From: Cellulophaga sp. Hel_I_12
GTDB taxonomy: Bacteria > Bacteroidota > Bacteroidia > Flavobacteriales > Flavobacteriaceae
Length of the DNA stretch: 64,000 nucleotides
Direction: 5' to 3'
Assembly: GCF_000799565.1 (NCBI RefSeq)
Contig: NZ_JUHB01000001.1
Location: 2,483,501-2,547,500 of the forward strand
The notes under the pieces are model-generated. The model was not told the DNA's origin, did no database searches, and saw only the letters and a list, made by a program, of their open reading frames with translations. Every line of letters begins with the position of its first letter. The first letter of the stretch is position 1. Below are positions 43,713 through 53,102 of this stretch, piece after piece. Position numbers and translations under genes: made by a program.

Positions 43713-43880
43713 AGAATTTTTAATTATTGATACTACTATTTTTGTCAGTTCTTCGTATTTCAGTTGAAGTTGATTCGGAATTTCCATAGTGGTTTCTTCA
43801 ATAATATCTAACCAATATGAAGTTTCGTCTGCTTCTTTTAATGCGATATCGAGTGTGTTTTTGAATTCATTCAATTGTGC
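43710..43880 (-). pseudogene. Fragment of a four-helix-bundle (S23 / rRNA intervening-sequence-type) protein
   Basis: Reading from 43880 to a TAA at 43710 gives 56 residues: AQLNEFKNTLDIALKEADET, SYWLDIIEETTMEIPNQL and a tail ending in SIIKNS. The motif ALKEADETSYWL matches the core of four-helix-bundle proteins of the S23 family (usual ALKEA.ET.YWL), and the end matches their last helix. An in-frame TAA precedes it (43881-43883) and the N-terminal half is missing, so it is not a complete gene. The family often lies in or near rRNA or as stray cassettes. Here it interrupts the ATP synthase operon. Confidence 0.65.
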
Positions 43881-43985
43881 TTACTCCTCTTTGCGATTTT
43901 CAAACATTTATCGCCAAGACTAGGTCCACATTTAATTCATTGATTTGCTATTTCAAACCCTTTCTACTCTTTTAAAATGCTACTA

Positions 43986-44043
43986 AAAAGAACAATTTAA
44001 CAACCAAAGTAGTAACTTTTAGCTACGATCAAATTGTTCTTTT
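43986..44043 (-). terminator. 13-bp perfect hairpin downstream of atpA
   Basis: AAAAGAACAATTT (43986-43998) and AAATTGTTCTTTT (44031-44043) pair perfectly around a 32-base loop, ending in five T on the minus strand. It lies 30 bases after the atpA stop and could reduce read-through into atpG or stabilise the upstream mRNA. Confidence 0.5.
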
Positions 44044-44072
44044 CTTTTTAACTCATAATTCTGAACTCAGAA

Positions 44073-45653
44073 TTATTTTTTATATTTCGCTGATAAATCT
44101 TGAGCTACTGAGGTTAATACATTAATAACTTCATCGCTTAGTTTACCTGCTTTTAAATCGTCTAAAACAGGTCTGTGCTTCGCGTTTAAGAATTCTATAT
44201 AATCTTTCTCAAATTCTTTTACTTTATCTACAGGAACGTTTCTTAACAAGTTTTTAGAACCTGCATAAATAATCGCTACTTGATCTTCAACGGTAAACGG
44301 ATCGTTTTGTGCTTGTTTTAAGATTTCGACATTACGACGTCCTTTTTCAATGACATTTAAGGTTGCAGCGTCTAAATCAGAACCAAACTTAGCAAATGCT
44401 TCTAGTTCACGGAACTGAGCTTGATCTAGTTTTAAAGTACCTGCTACTTTCTTCATCGATTTTATCTGAGCATTACCTCCCACACGAGATACCGAAATAC
44501 CTACGTTAATGGCAGGACGCACCCCTTGGTTAAATAAATCTTGCTCCAAGAATATTTGACCATCGGTAATCGAAATTACATTTGTTGGAATATAGGCAGA
44601 AACGTCACCGGCTTGTGTTTCAATAATAGGTAGCGCGGTAAGTGAACCTCCTCCTTTTACCATAGGTTTTAAAACGTCTGGTAAATCGTTCATGTCTTTT
44701 GCTATCGCATCATTAGCGATGATCTTTGCAGAACGTTCTAATAAACGAGAGTGAAGGTAGAAAACATCGCCTGGATAAGCTTCACGTCCTGGAGGTCTTC
44801 TTAATAAAAGAGAAATTTCTCTATAAGCTACCGCTTGCTTTGATAAATCATCATAGATGATTAAAGCAGGACGACCTGTATCTCTGAAATACTCTCCAAT
44901 GGCAGCACCAGCAAATGGAGCATAAACCTGCATGGAAGCTGGGTCAGAGGCATTAGCAGCAACGATAGTGGTGTACGCTAAAGCTCCGTTATCTTCTAAA
45001 GTTTGAGCAATATTAGCTACGGTAGATGCTTTTTGACCTATTGCAACATAAATACAATACACGGGTTTTCCTGCATCGTAAAATTCTTTCTGATTTAAAA
45101 TAGCATCAATACAAACCGTTGTTTTACCGGTTTGACGGTCACCAATAACTAATTCACGTTGACCACGGCCAACAGGAATCATGGCATCAATAGCCTTTAT
45201 ACCTGTTTGTAAGGGTTCTGTTACCGGCTGACGATAAATAACCCCTGGTGCTTTACGCTCTAAAGGCAAGTTATACGTTTCACCAGAAATAGCACCTTTG
45301 CCATCGATTGGTTTTCCTAAAGTGTTTACCACACGACCAACAATACCTTCACCAACTTTTATAGAAGCAATAGTTTGGGTACGTTTTACAACAGTACCTT
45401 CTTTAATATCTCTTGAAGGGCTCAATAATACCACCCCAACGTTGTCTTCTTCTAAGTTAAGAACAATACCTTGCAAACCGCCTTCGAATTCTACTAACTC
45501 TCCATATTGAACGTTAGCTAATCCGTAAACTCTTGCGATACCATCCCCGATTTGTAAAACTGTACCTACTTCGTCTAAAGAGGCTGTAGCTTCAAATCCT
45601 GATAATTGCTTTTTTAATATTGCTGATACTTCAGCGGCTTTTACTCCTGCCAT
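44073..45653 (-). CDS. atpA: F-type ATP synthase subunit alpha
   Basis: The 526-residue alpha subunit has the Walker A motif GDRQTGKTT (171-179), the P-loop neighbour [18 protein letters not shown], and the signature [14 protein letters not shown] near 370. It forms the catalytic head together with beta, whose gene (atpD) is not in this operon. The length is normal. It follows atpH with a 67-bp gap. Confidence 0.98.
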   Translation of the reverse strand: MAGVKAAEVSAILKKQLSGFEATASLDEVGTVLQIGDGIARVYGLANVQYGELVEFEGGLQGIVLNLEEDNVGVVLLSPSRDIKEGTVVKRTQTIASIKVGEGIVGRVVNTLGKPIDGKGAISGETYNLPLERKAPGVIYRQPVTEPLQTGIKAIDAMIPVGRGQRELVIGDRQTGKTTVCIDAILNQKEFYDAGKPVYCIYVAIGQKASTVANIAQTLEDNGALAYTTIVAANASDPASMQVYAPFAGAAIGEYFRDTGRPALIIYDDLSKQAVAYREISLLLRRPPGREAYPGDVFYLHSRLLERSAKIIANDAIAKDMNDLPDVLKPMVKGGGSLTALPIIETQAGDVSAYIPTNVISITDGQIFLEQDLFNQGVRPAINVGISVSRVGGNAQIKSMKKVAGTLKLDQAQFRELEAFAKFGSDLDAATLNVIEKGRRNVEILKQAQNDPFTVEDQVAIIYAGSKNLLRNVPVDKVKEFEKDYIEFLNAKHRPVLDDLKAGKLSDEVINVLTSVAQDLSAKYKK

Positions 45654-45720
45654 GTTGTATGTATTTTAATGATAAACCCTTTGAATTACCTTAGGGCAAA
45701 CTTTTTAAAGCAAAATTTTA

Positions 45721-46260
45721 TTATATACTGTTTGTAAACTCTCTTTTTAAATTACTCAATTTACTAGCGATACTAGCATCGTACTGTAAATCACCTACTC
45801 TAAGTATAAAACCACCGAGTATTTTTTCATCTATGGTATTTTGTACTTCGACTTTTTTCCCTGTTAATTCAGCTACTTTTTGAAGAATTTTTTTCTCCAA
45901 ATCATTGGTTAGTGGAACAGCTGTGGTGACAAAAGCAACACCTCGGCCTTTTAAATCCTCATTTAAAATGAGGTGCTTCTGTGCAACTTCGTACAACAAA
46001 CCAATTCGTTTATTGTCGATTAATGCGTTAATTAATCCAACTGTTATCTGATGAGATTCTTTAAAAACCTCAAACAGTATATTTTTTTTATCAGAACTTT
46101 TAATCACCGGACTCTGTAACACATCTGTTAGGGCTGCACTCTCACTGATGGTTTGTACAATAGAACGCATATCTTTTTCTAAAGCTTCTAAAGCCTTGTT
46201 TTCTTGTGCTAAGTCTATGGTTGCTTTCGCGTAACGTATTGCTGCTCTAGATTCGCTCAT
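45721..46260 (-). CDS. atpH: F-type ATP synthase subunit delta
   Basis: The 179-residue peripheral-stalk subunit that links the alpha/beta head to subunit b. Its all-helical N-terminal domain starts RAAIRYAKATIDLAQENKAL. The C-terminal part contains TAVPLTNDLEKKILQKVAEL and KILGGFILRVGDLQYDASIA. It starts 4 bases downstream of atpF. Confidence 0.93.
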   Translation of the reverse strand: MSESRAAIRYAKATIDLAQENKALEALEKDMRSIVQTISESAALTDVLQSPVIKSSDKKNILFEVFKESHQITVGLINALIDNKRIGLLYEVAQKHLILNEDLKGRGVAFVTTAVPLTNDLEKKILQKVAELTGKKVEVQNTIDEKILGGFILRVGDLQYDASIASKLSNLKREFTNSI

Positions 46261-46264
46261 GCTT

Positions 46265-46765
46265 CTAGTTTAATTTGATATCACCTAACATATCTTCAAC
46301 CAATTTTAATTGCTTGTCTTTGTTAGCTAATTGTTCTTTGATCACTTTCTCTGCAATATCAAGCGATAAGGTAGCAACCTGATTTTTAATCTCTGCAACG
46401 GCAGCTTTCTTTTCACTTTCGATAGCATCTTGCGCCTGCTTGATCATTTTGTCACCTTCAACCTTTGCTTGATCTTTAGCATCATTAAGCATTTTTTCTT
46501 TTATCTCCCGGGCTTCTTTAATCATTGCCTCTCTTTCAGAGCGTGCTTCTTGCAACAAACGTTCACTGTCCGCCGTAACGTTTTGCATTTCTTTTTTCGC
46601 ATTTTCTGCGGCAGCAAGAGCGTCAGCAATACCAGTTTCTCGTTCATTTAAGGAATCCATAATAGGTTTCCACGCAAATTTTACCATTAAGGCAATTAAT
46701 GCCAATAATAAGACTGTTTGAATTATAAATAAACCAGGTGAAAAATCGTTTAATAATGTTTCCAT
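46265..46765 (-). CDS. atpF: F-type ATP synthase subunit b
   Basis: The 166-residue peripheral-stalk subunit with a single N-terminal membrane helix (about 9-30, FIIQTVLLLALIALMVKFAW), KPIMDSLNERETGIADAL, and a long charged coiled coil to the end. It anchors the stator in the inner membrane and binds delta. It is separated from atpE by a 91-bp gap that contains a 15-bp perfect hairpin. Confidence 0.95.
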   Translation of the reverse strand: METLLNDFSPGLFIIQTVLLLALIALMVKFAWKPIMDSLNERETGIADALAAAENAKKEMQNVTADSERLLQEARSEREAMIKEAREIKEKMLNDAKDQAKVEGDKMIKQAQDAIESEKKAAVAEIKNQVATLSLDIAEKVIKEQLANKDKQLKLVEDMLGDIKLN

Positions 46766-46801
46766 TCTATTGAAAAATTAAATTTTCTTATTTTTTAATT
46801 A

Positions 46802-46836
46802 AACAAGTTCTGTAACCAACCGTTACAGAACTTGTT
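46802..46836 (-). promoter_or_regulatory. 15-bp perfect hairpin between atpE and atpF
   Basis: AACAAGTTCTGTAAC and GTTACAGAACTTGTT pair perfectly around CAACC, with no T-run on the minus strand. It lies 20 bases after the atpE stop. A stable stem directly after atpE may protect the c-subunit message from 3' decay, fitting the high number of c subunits per complex. That role is inferred. Confidence 0.55.
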
Positions 46837-46856
46837 CTTGATAAATTTTCAGGCTT

Positions 46857-47069
<213 letters not shown>

Positions 47070-47087
47070 TTAAAAAATAAACTCTTG

Positions 47088-48269
47088 TTAAATAAAATCT
47101 GCTCTTACATCTTCCGCATCAGGAACGTCGTGTCCGTGGGCGTCATGTTCATGATCGTGATCGTGTTCTGCTACGGCCATACCGATAAATAAGGCCGAAA
47201 GCATGGTAAATATATAGGCCTGTAAAAAGGCTACTAAAAATTCAATAAGCATTATCAAAAAGGACAATATAAACGATAATCCTGTTGCTCCTGCAACGCC
47301 TAAACTCTCTTTTAAGTTAAACATAATGGCAATTAAACTCATGACTACAATATGTCCAGCAGAAATGTTTGCAAAAAGACGCACAAGTAGTGAAAATGGT
47401 TTAATTAATAATGCACCAGCTAATTCTATGATTGCTAAAACTGGTTTAATCAATACTGGCACCCCTGGCATCCATAAAATATGCATCCAGTACTCTTTGT
47501 TGCCACTAATGGTATAAATAATCAAAGTAAATATAGCTAACGCTGCCGTTACCGCTAATTGACCCGTAACGTTAAAACCAAATGGTGTTAAACCTAATAA
47601 ATTTAATATCCAAATGAAAAAGAACACTGTAAGTAAGTAGCCCGTGAATTTTCTGTATTTTTTTTCTCCGATATTTGGTTTTGCAATTTCGTCTCTTACA
47701 TAAATAACTAATGGTTCTAAAACACGAGCAAACCCTGTTGGAATACTTTTCCCTTTTTTATATTGCCTTGCTAGACCTCCAAAACCAAGGAGCATTAACA
47801 ATCCAACCAGTAGAATACCGAAAGCACTTTTGGTGATTGAAAAGTCTAAAACTTTATATCCGTTTGTAGCGTGGTGTTCCTCATCAAAACTAACCGTTGA
47901 CGCTCCTGCATCTAGTTCGTATATTTTCGTATGAATTTTTGCAAATTTCACTCCTTTTCTTTCCACTAGTACCTGACCAGCATCGTCATGATGAAATTCT
48001 GAAGACATAAATGTTACTAAGCCATTACTAGACCACAAAATTACAGGAAGAGGAAAACCTATGTGTTTTCTTTCGCCCGCATCATTGGAGTATGAAAACA
48101 GATGAAAATCATGAGAATCTTTTATATGGTGTAGGATATACTCATCAACCTCTGTTTTGGTATCTACAGGACCATCATCTTCTGGGTCAGAAAATGAAAA
48201 ACCTTGAATGGTAAACATAAGGACAACTAATAAAGCTACTTTACTACTATATTTTGATGCTATATTCAT
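47088..48269 (-). CDS. atpB: F-type ATP synthase subunit a, with long N-terminal extension
   Basis: The 393-residue subunit is longer than the E. coli form (about 270). Residues 1-29 look like a signal or first membrane segment (MNIASKYSSKVALLVVLMFT, IQGFSFSD), and about residues 30-150 form an extra non-cytosolic domain with His-rich loops, as in other Bacteroidota. The membrane core carries the essential arginine in SLLVRLFANISAGHIV. It forms the proton half-channels against the c-ring. The acidic, His-rich C-terminus (EHDHDHEHDAHGHD) is also typical. Confidence 0.94.
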   Translation of the reverse strand: MNIASKYSSKVALLVVLMFTIQGFSFSDPEDDGPVDTKTEVDEYILHHIKDSHDFHLFSYSNDAGERKHIGFPLPVILWSSNGLVTFMSSEFHHDDAGQVLVERKGVKFAKIHTKIYELDAGASTVSFDEEHHATNGYKVLDFSITKSAFGILLVGLLMLLGFGGLARQYKKGKSIPTGFARVLEPLVIYVRDEIAKPNIGEKKYRKFTGYLLTVFFFIWILNLLGLTPFGFNVTGQLAVTAALAIFTLIIYTISGNKEYWMHILWMPGVPVLIKPVLAIIELAGALLIKPFSLLVRLFANISAGHIVVMSLIAIMFNLKESLGVAGATGLSFILSFLIMLIEFLVAFLQAYIFTMLSALFIGMAVAEHDHDHEHDAHGHDVPDAEDVRADFI

Positions 48270-48307
48270 TATAAATAATTCGAAAATTTGCTCCTTAAAA
48301 ATTTGTG

Positions 48308-48336
48308 CAAAGGTAATTATTAATAATAAAAATCAA
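48308..48336 (-). promoter_or_regulatory. Complete promoter for atpB-E-F-H-A-G
   Basis: On the minus strand TTG (48334-48336), an 18-base spacer, then TACCTTTG (48308-48315) match the Bacteroidota consensus exactly. The -7 box ends 38 bases before the atpB ATG, so the main ATP synthase genes have a promoter separate from the upstream DUF6168/atpZ genes. Confidence 0.75.
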
Positions 48337-48363
48337 ACATTTTTTTATTTAATTATTACGAAA

Positions 48364-48750
48364 CTATACTTTGCGCAAAATTCTTGAAATAAAGAACACT
48401 TCAAATGATAGAAATAAGACTACTGGGATAAGGAGAGAAATACGTTCTAGTTTGGTCATTATCATCTCTGTGAATATCAAATTCTGAAATAGAATAACAA
48501 AAAAAAATATCTTTAAAAGTAAATTGGCTAAGTATATAAAGCCCAATTGATCTTTAAATTTTGAGATATTTGAAAGCACTAAAAAAATAATGCAAATAAC
48601 TAAAGAGAAGAAAAAATGAAATAGGTATACGTTTTCTATTGCTTGTGAAAGTGCAACATTAGAGCTAGCGAAATAAAAATGCTGCAAATATTGTCCACCA
48701 AAAAATAGACAAGTAAAAACAATACTATAGATTAAAATAGCTTTTACCAC
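48364..48750 (-). CDS. DUF6168 family membrane protein
   Basis: A 128-residue protein with four predicted membrane spans (about 3-22, 44-64, 74-93, 104-122). It matches the DUF6168 proteins found between atpZ and atpB in flavobacteria, where they take the place of AtpI. It may help assemble the c-ring or the F0 sector, but no experiment for this family is known to me. It starts 7 bases after the atpZ stop. Confidence 0.7.
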   Translation of the reverse strand: MVKAILIYSIVFTCLFFGGQYLQHFYFASSNVALSQAIENVYLFHFFFSLVICIIFLVLSNISKFKDQLGFIYLANLLLKIFFFVILFQNLIFTEMIMTKLERISLLIPVVLFLSFEVFFISRILRKV

Positions 48751-48757
48751 AATAGAT

Positions 48758-48985
48758 CTATTTGTTGATTTTATTTACTTGTTGTATTAAAGAAAATATA
48801 GATAAAAAAATAGCTACAAGAGTAACGGTTATTTCTAAAAAAGAGAATCCAAATTTTTTATCTAACCACGTACCTAAAAGATTTCCTAGGTATATAGTTA
48901 AACCCATTTGAAGTCCAGCTCCTGAAAGTCGCGCAGCATTTTTTAATCCTTGACTTACTTTTTTAGGAGGCTTTTGTGGTTCCAT
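48758..48985 (-). CDS. atpZ: AtpZ/AtpI family protein
   Basis: A 75-residue protein from the ATG at 48985 (MEPQKPPKKVSQGLKNAARL), with two membrane helices (about 22-42 and 50-70) and the family features GAGLQMGLTIYLGNLLGTWL, then DKKFG. A start at 49048 adds 21 residues inside the bactofilin gene and is rejected. AtpZ/I assist assembly of the c-ring or magnesium transport linked to the ATP synthase. The 5' end overlaps the bactofilin gene by 23 bases. Confidence 0.82.
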   Translation of the reverse strand: MEPQKPPKKVSQGLKNAARLSGAGLQMGLTIYLGNLLGTWLDKKFGFSFLEITVTLVAIFLSIFSLIQQVNKINK

Positions 48986-49382
48986 TAGTGCTTGTCGCAG
49001 GTTTGTTCTGAGTAGGAAGTTTACCGCCACCCATGGTACAGGCAGCATTAAAAGTGGCCCCTGGTTCTACTGACAATTTTGCGACCGAAACAACACCTTC
49101 AATTATTGCTGATGATTTTAAGGATAATAAATCAGAAACTAAGAGTTCGCCATTAAAGCTCCCTTCAATATCTGCATTAACACATTCAACTTTTCCATGG
49201 ATATAGCCATCTTTACCGATGACTACCTTACCAGAGGTTTTTACATTACCATCTAGTTTGCCATCAATTCTGAAATCTGCTTCTGAAATGATATCACCTT
49301 TAATTTTGGTGTTTTTTTCAATACGGTTGGGTTGCCCTCCTAGTTCTGCCATTGATTTAGGTTTTTTGTTATCTGAAAACAT
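48963..49382 (-). CDS. Bactofilin (polymer-forming cytoskeletal protein)
   Basis: A 139-residue bactofilin: residues 20-120 form a beta-helix of repeated strands (KIKGDIISEADFRIDGKLDG, then NVKTSGKVVIGKDGYIHGKV, GSFNGELLVSDLLSLKSSAI). Such proteins assemble into filaments without nucleotide and help to localise cell-wall or polar proteins. The N-terminal segment MFSDNKKPKSMAELGGQPNR is disordered. It is 3 bases from the sprE stop. Confidence 0.9.
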   Translation of the reverse strand: MFSDNKKPKSMAELGGQPNRIEKNTKIKGDIISEADFRIDGKLDGNVKTSGKVVIGKDGYIHGKVECVNADIEGSFNGELLVSDLLSLKSSAIIEGVVSVAKLSVEPGATFNAACTMGGGKLPTQNKPATSTNGTTKAS

Positions 49383-49385
49383 GTT

Positions 49386-51938
49386 CTACGGTTTTGGGGT
49401 TACTACGCGATTTTTATATGCTTGTAAATTTTTATGAATTTGTATGATCTTGTAGTTAGCGGATAAAATTACGAAATTCTCTTTGTTAACTTGGTATTCT
49501 TTGTTGTTTTTTAGCAATTCCGCAAAGCCTAAAGCAAAATCTTCACTTCTAAACCCATGGATGACCAGAAACTGATTTTCTAAATTATAAACATCAATAG
49601 ATGCTGTATTCAAGTACTTTAACTCCTTTATGGCTTTTTCTACAACTTGTTTTAATGCACCTACTTTTTGGTCTTCAGTCATTTTAAATGGAAATATCAA
49701 TTTCCATTGCTCTGATTTTTTGGCCAAATTTGCCTCGGCAAAATCTTTAACTGCTAATTTTGGTAATTGGTCTGCAATGATTTCTTTCGCTTTTTTGCCT
49801 TCAGGATTATTTGGGTAATTCAGGGCAACATAGTTCAAGGCCTCTTCAAAAGCAGTAAAGCCTTGAATTCTACCTATGGCGTTGGCCTTCAACAGTTCAA
49901 ATTTGGGAACTATCGGATCTCCTGTATACATATTGATATTTTCCTCAGCATTGGTAATTACACTCAAGAACTCTTGATTTGTAAATTGTTTATAAAGTTG
50001 CGCATATTTAGCGTCAGGGCTATCCGCATCTCCTTCTAAAACCGCCTCAGGATTTAATAGAATTACCGCATACCTAGAATCTGGATGATTGGTAATAATA
50101 TCCTCTTTCATTTGTGTCGTTAATGGACTTCCAGACGCTTCATAGATTTTAAACAAGTTGTATTTCGAAGGCAATATCAGGCGCTCCTCGGGATTGCCTT
50201 TTAAAACGGATTCTAATTTGCCGGCAGCAATTAAATTTTCTTTAAATTTTTCTTTATAAATCAATCCCAATTGATAATTAGCTAGGTTTCTTTCCGTTTT
50301 TAAACTATCAATAACCCTAACATCTGTCGGAACTTGATCAAGGTAAAAAGCTATTGAATATTTTAGATCTTCTGAATTTTCAGTAGCGCTACTTGTTGTA
50401 TTTTCTGCGATGGCATCGTCTGTACCCAGAGTACTTTTCGATTTATTGGCCCAGCGCCAATTATCCTCTAAAACGCGATCTCCCCAACGCGTTTTAAAGT
50501 CTGTTTTACCGTAGCCTAAACTCTGAATATTATAAAAATAGAATTTTCCTTTGTTTTGTTTTCCTCCTTTGGTGGCACTAAAAGCATCAATTCCTTTATT
50601 TTGCCGTGCTATTTCTTTTTTAGCGGCTAGTGAATCTGCTAGTTTAAGTTTTGCAATATAGGCGCCAAAATAGGCAATTTGTTTTCCTTTAGGCATGCTA
50701 TACACGGTCATGACACTATCGGCGTAACTCACAATTTCTTCGTAGTTGATCACATCTTCAAGATTGTCGAGCTTCTTTTTTATGGCACGATATTTTTTCG
50801 TGTTCTCTGGTAAATTTGAAAGTGTACTATCATAATAGGCACCAGCCGTTTTATACGCGCTTTTATCAAAATTATACTCTCCTAAATTTTCATAATTTAA
50901 AGCGTTTAATTGCGGCTTGTTTTGGGTAACTCGTAACGACTTATTAAAGTAGGCCAATGCCAAGCTGTCTTTTTCATTCCATAAGTGGTATTCGGCTATC
51001 TGCCGAAATATTTTGTCTAAAAAAGGTCTATTCTCCCTATCTTCTTCTAAGGCGGTTAAGTACTCGAATACTTCTATTTTATTTGCTGAAGTTAAGGGGG
51101 TATTTTGAATTTTCTGTAAATGTGCATTTATCATTAGTTCACGTGGCGACTTTCTGTTCAAGTCAATAACCTTGTCAAACGCATAGTTTGCGCTGTCCTT
51201 ATGGCCTAATTGATTGTATAATTGTCCAATAATAAATAAGTAACGTCCTTTTTCCGTATTTACTTTTGTGTAGGCTTGGGCAATTTTTAATTGCTGCACC
51301 GCGGTATCAATTTTTGTGAGGTTGATGTATGCTTGTGCCATCATTGCCCTGGCGTCGGCATATTCTTGATCTTTTAATACTTCGTACTTAAAAAGTCGTT
51401 TAAGGTTTTTTATCGCAAGCTCATCGTTTTCTAATCGGATATTTACTTTTTCGCGCCAAATAGCGGCTTCATTTAGCTTATCACTCTTTGGATACTTTTG
51501 GAGAATATAATTAAAGGCCTCTAGTGCAGGTAAAAAGCGTTGCTCGAAATAACGGGTTTTTCCTAGAAGTAAAAAGGACTCGTCTGTCTGCGGGTTTCGT
51601 TCTTCATCCTTAATATCCATACTGTGTTTCTGTATGGCTTTTGTTGCCTTTTCTTCGGCAATTTCGAATTTTGGATTTTTGTTTTCAGAGTCTAAAATTA
51701 TTTCTTCACGAATAGCTAGTCTCTCTATAGGCAATACTTCCCAGTAATTATCTTGATAGTTGGCATTTAACGCTTCTCTCCCTTCTTCAAAGGCAATATT
51801 TCCATTATAAAGTACATTGTATTTTGTATTTAACGCATGCCAATTGCGATTTACAAGAGCGTCTTTTTTAGTGGAACATGCTAAAAATAGCAGTCCACTT
51901 AGGAGTAATACTAAAATAAGTTTTAACCGGAGTTTCAA
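49386..51938 (-). CDS. sprE: Type IX secretion / gliding lipoprotein SprE (PorW)
   Basis: An 850-residue lipoprotein (signal MKLRLKLILVLLLSGLLFLA then Cys21) starting STKKDALVNRNWHALNTKYN, then VLYNGNIAFEEG, which is characteristic of SprE/PorW. The rest is built from TPR-like helical repeats (about 120-420 and 540-740). SprE is needed for secretion through the type IX system and gliding motility. It lies upstream of the bactofilin and ATP synthase genes, a neighbourhood I recall from other flavobacteria. The length is usual. Confidence 0.9.
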   Translation of the reverse strand: MKLRLKLILVLLLSGLLFLACSTKKDALVNRNWHALNTKYNVLYNGNIAFEEGREALNANYQDNYWEVLPIERLAIREEIILDSENKNPKFEIAEEKATKAIQKHSMDIKDEERNPQTDESFLLLGKTRYFEQRFLPALEAFNYILQKYPKSDKLNEAAIWREKVNIRLENDELAIKNLKRLFKYEVLKDQEYADARAMMAQAYINLTKIDTAVQQLKIAQAYTKVNTEKGRYLFIIGQLYNQLGHKDSANYAFDKVIDLNRKSPRELMINAHLQKIQNTPLTSANKIEVFEYLTALEEDRENRPFLDKIFRQIAEYHLWNEKDSLALAYFNKSLRVTQNKPQLNALNYENLGEYNFDKSAYKTAGAYYDSTLSNLPENTKKYRAIKKKLDNLEDVINYEEIVSYADSVMTVYSMPKGKQIAYFGAYIAKLKLADSLAAKKEIARQNKGIDAFSATKGGKQNKGKFYFYNIQSLGYGKTDFKTRWGDRVLEDNWRWANKSKSTLGTDDAIAENTTSSATENSEDLKYSIAFYLDQVPTDVRVIDSLKTERNLANYQLGLIYKEKFKENLIAAGKLESVLKGNPEERLILPSKYNLFKIYEASGSPLTTQMKEDIITNHPDSRYAVILLNPEAVLEGDADSPDAKYAQLYKQFTNQEFLSVITNAEENINMYTGDPIVPKFELLKANAIGRIQGFTAFEEALNYVALNYPNNPEGKKAKEIIADQLPKLAVKDFAEANLAKKSEQWKLIFPFKMTEDQKVGALKQVVEKAIKELKYLNTASIDVYNLENQFLVIHGFRSEDFALGFAELLKNNKEYQVNKENFVILSANYKIIQIHKNLQAYKNRVVTPKP

Positions 51939-52312
51939 TTTTTCATGTTTATCTACTAACCTAAACTAAAAAACGGCTTGATTATTATGTAGTTTACCGA
52001 TAAAATATACATTATTTTATAGATGTAACTGGTGTTGGTTTTTTAAATGAACTTTTTTAACCGACCATTCGGTTTGTTTGCTCTCTCATATCAATTTTTT
52101 ATAGCCTTAAAGCTGCCATTTGTCGAGAAAATCGATTCATGCAACCAAATAGAAGACACTTTTATTTGGTGTGGGAGACCAGGAAGCAGACTATGTAGTT
52201 GGTAGTTAAGATTTTGAGCATTTAAAAAAATGTAAGGATTACCATAAAGCGCAGGCTTCAATTGAATTGCTTTTTATGTCTTTTAGGCAAGAAATGAGCC
52301 AAGATATATGGG
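51939..52312. other. 374-bp gap with an operator-like palindrome and possible gene remnant
   Basis: A perfect inverted repeat AACCGA-CCAT-TCGGTT lies at 52059-52074, of the type bound by TetR regulators. On the plus strand from 52210 a frame reads DFEHLKKCKDYHKAQASIEL, then LFMSFRQEMSQDIWVKL, which runs into the ABC gene on the other strand and has stops just upstream. It may be the remains of a regulator gene, but the family cannot be assigned. Confidence 0.35.
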
Positions 52313-53008
52313 TTAAGCTCCAAAAAACACTTCCAACTCTTTCAAGGTCGCTGCCGAAGTTTTAATGTCTTTTACAAGTTCCCCTTTATTCAATACCACA
52401 ATACGTTCGCAGACTTCGGTAACGTGAATTAAATCGTGGCTAGAAACTAAAACAGTCACGTTTTGCTGGGCAGCTAAATCTCTTATAATTTGTTTTAAAC
52501 GAATTTGTGTGGTTGGGTCCAAATTAGCAAAGGGCTCATCTAAAATAATAACTTCAGGATTGCCAATAAAGGAAGCTACAATGCCTGCTTTTTTCTGATT
52601 TCCTTTTGATAAATCTCGTAAATATTTCGGCTGACCTAAGATCTCTCCGTGGAAAAAATCTTTAAAATTGGCGAGTAGTGCGTTTACATCGGCCTTATTT
52701 TGCCCTCTTAACTCACCAATAAAGTAAAAATACTCTTCAGCGGTTAAGTACCCAATTAAAAAGGTTTCATCAATAAACGCAGAGGTAAAAGGTTTCCAGT
52801 CTTCACTGGTATTTACTTGAACGCCGTTGTTATTAATGTGCCCTGTGCTAGGCTGAATTAAATCGAGCAATAGGCTAAAAAAGGTTGTTTTTCCAGCACC
52901 ATTATTTCCAACCAAGCCAAAACTCTGCCCTTTCGGTATTTCAAGAAACGGAATGTTTAAAACGGTATTTTTAGTATAGCTTTTTGTTAGGTTTTCTACT
53001 GTTATCAT
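52313..53008 (-). CDS. ABC transporter ATP-binding protein
   Basis: A 231-residue ATPase with Walker A GNNGAGKTT (34-42), a Q-loop region near FIDETFLIG, signature LSKGNQKKAG, Walker B VIILDEPFANLD and the switch His in SSHD. The signature LSKGN and the short length fit exporter or lipid-type ABC systems. It lies 94 bp downstream of a DUF5687 membrane protein, the likely permease. Confidence 0.92.
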   Translation of the reverse strand: MITVENLTKSYTKNTVLNIPFLEIPKGQSFGLVGNNGAGKTTFFSLLLDLIQPSTGHINNNGVQVNTSEDWKPFTSAFIDETFLIGYLTAEEYFYFIGELRGQNKADVNALLANFKDFFHGEILGQPKYLRDLSKGNQKKAGIVASFIGNPEVIILDEPFANLDPTTQIRLKQIIRDLAAQQNVTVLVSSHDLIHVTEVCERIVVLNKGELVKDIKTSAATLKELEVFFGA

Positions 53009-53102
53009 AGGGTGAAAATGTTTTAGGTTTCTGGTTTAAAGTTTTTTATAAAATTCAACTACTTCACTAATCCACTAGCAAACTAGATCACTAACTACTA
53101 CC

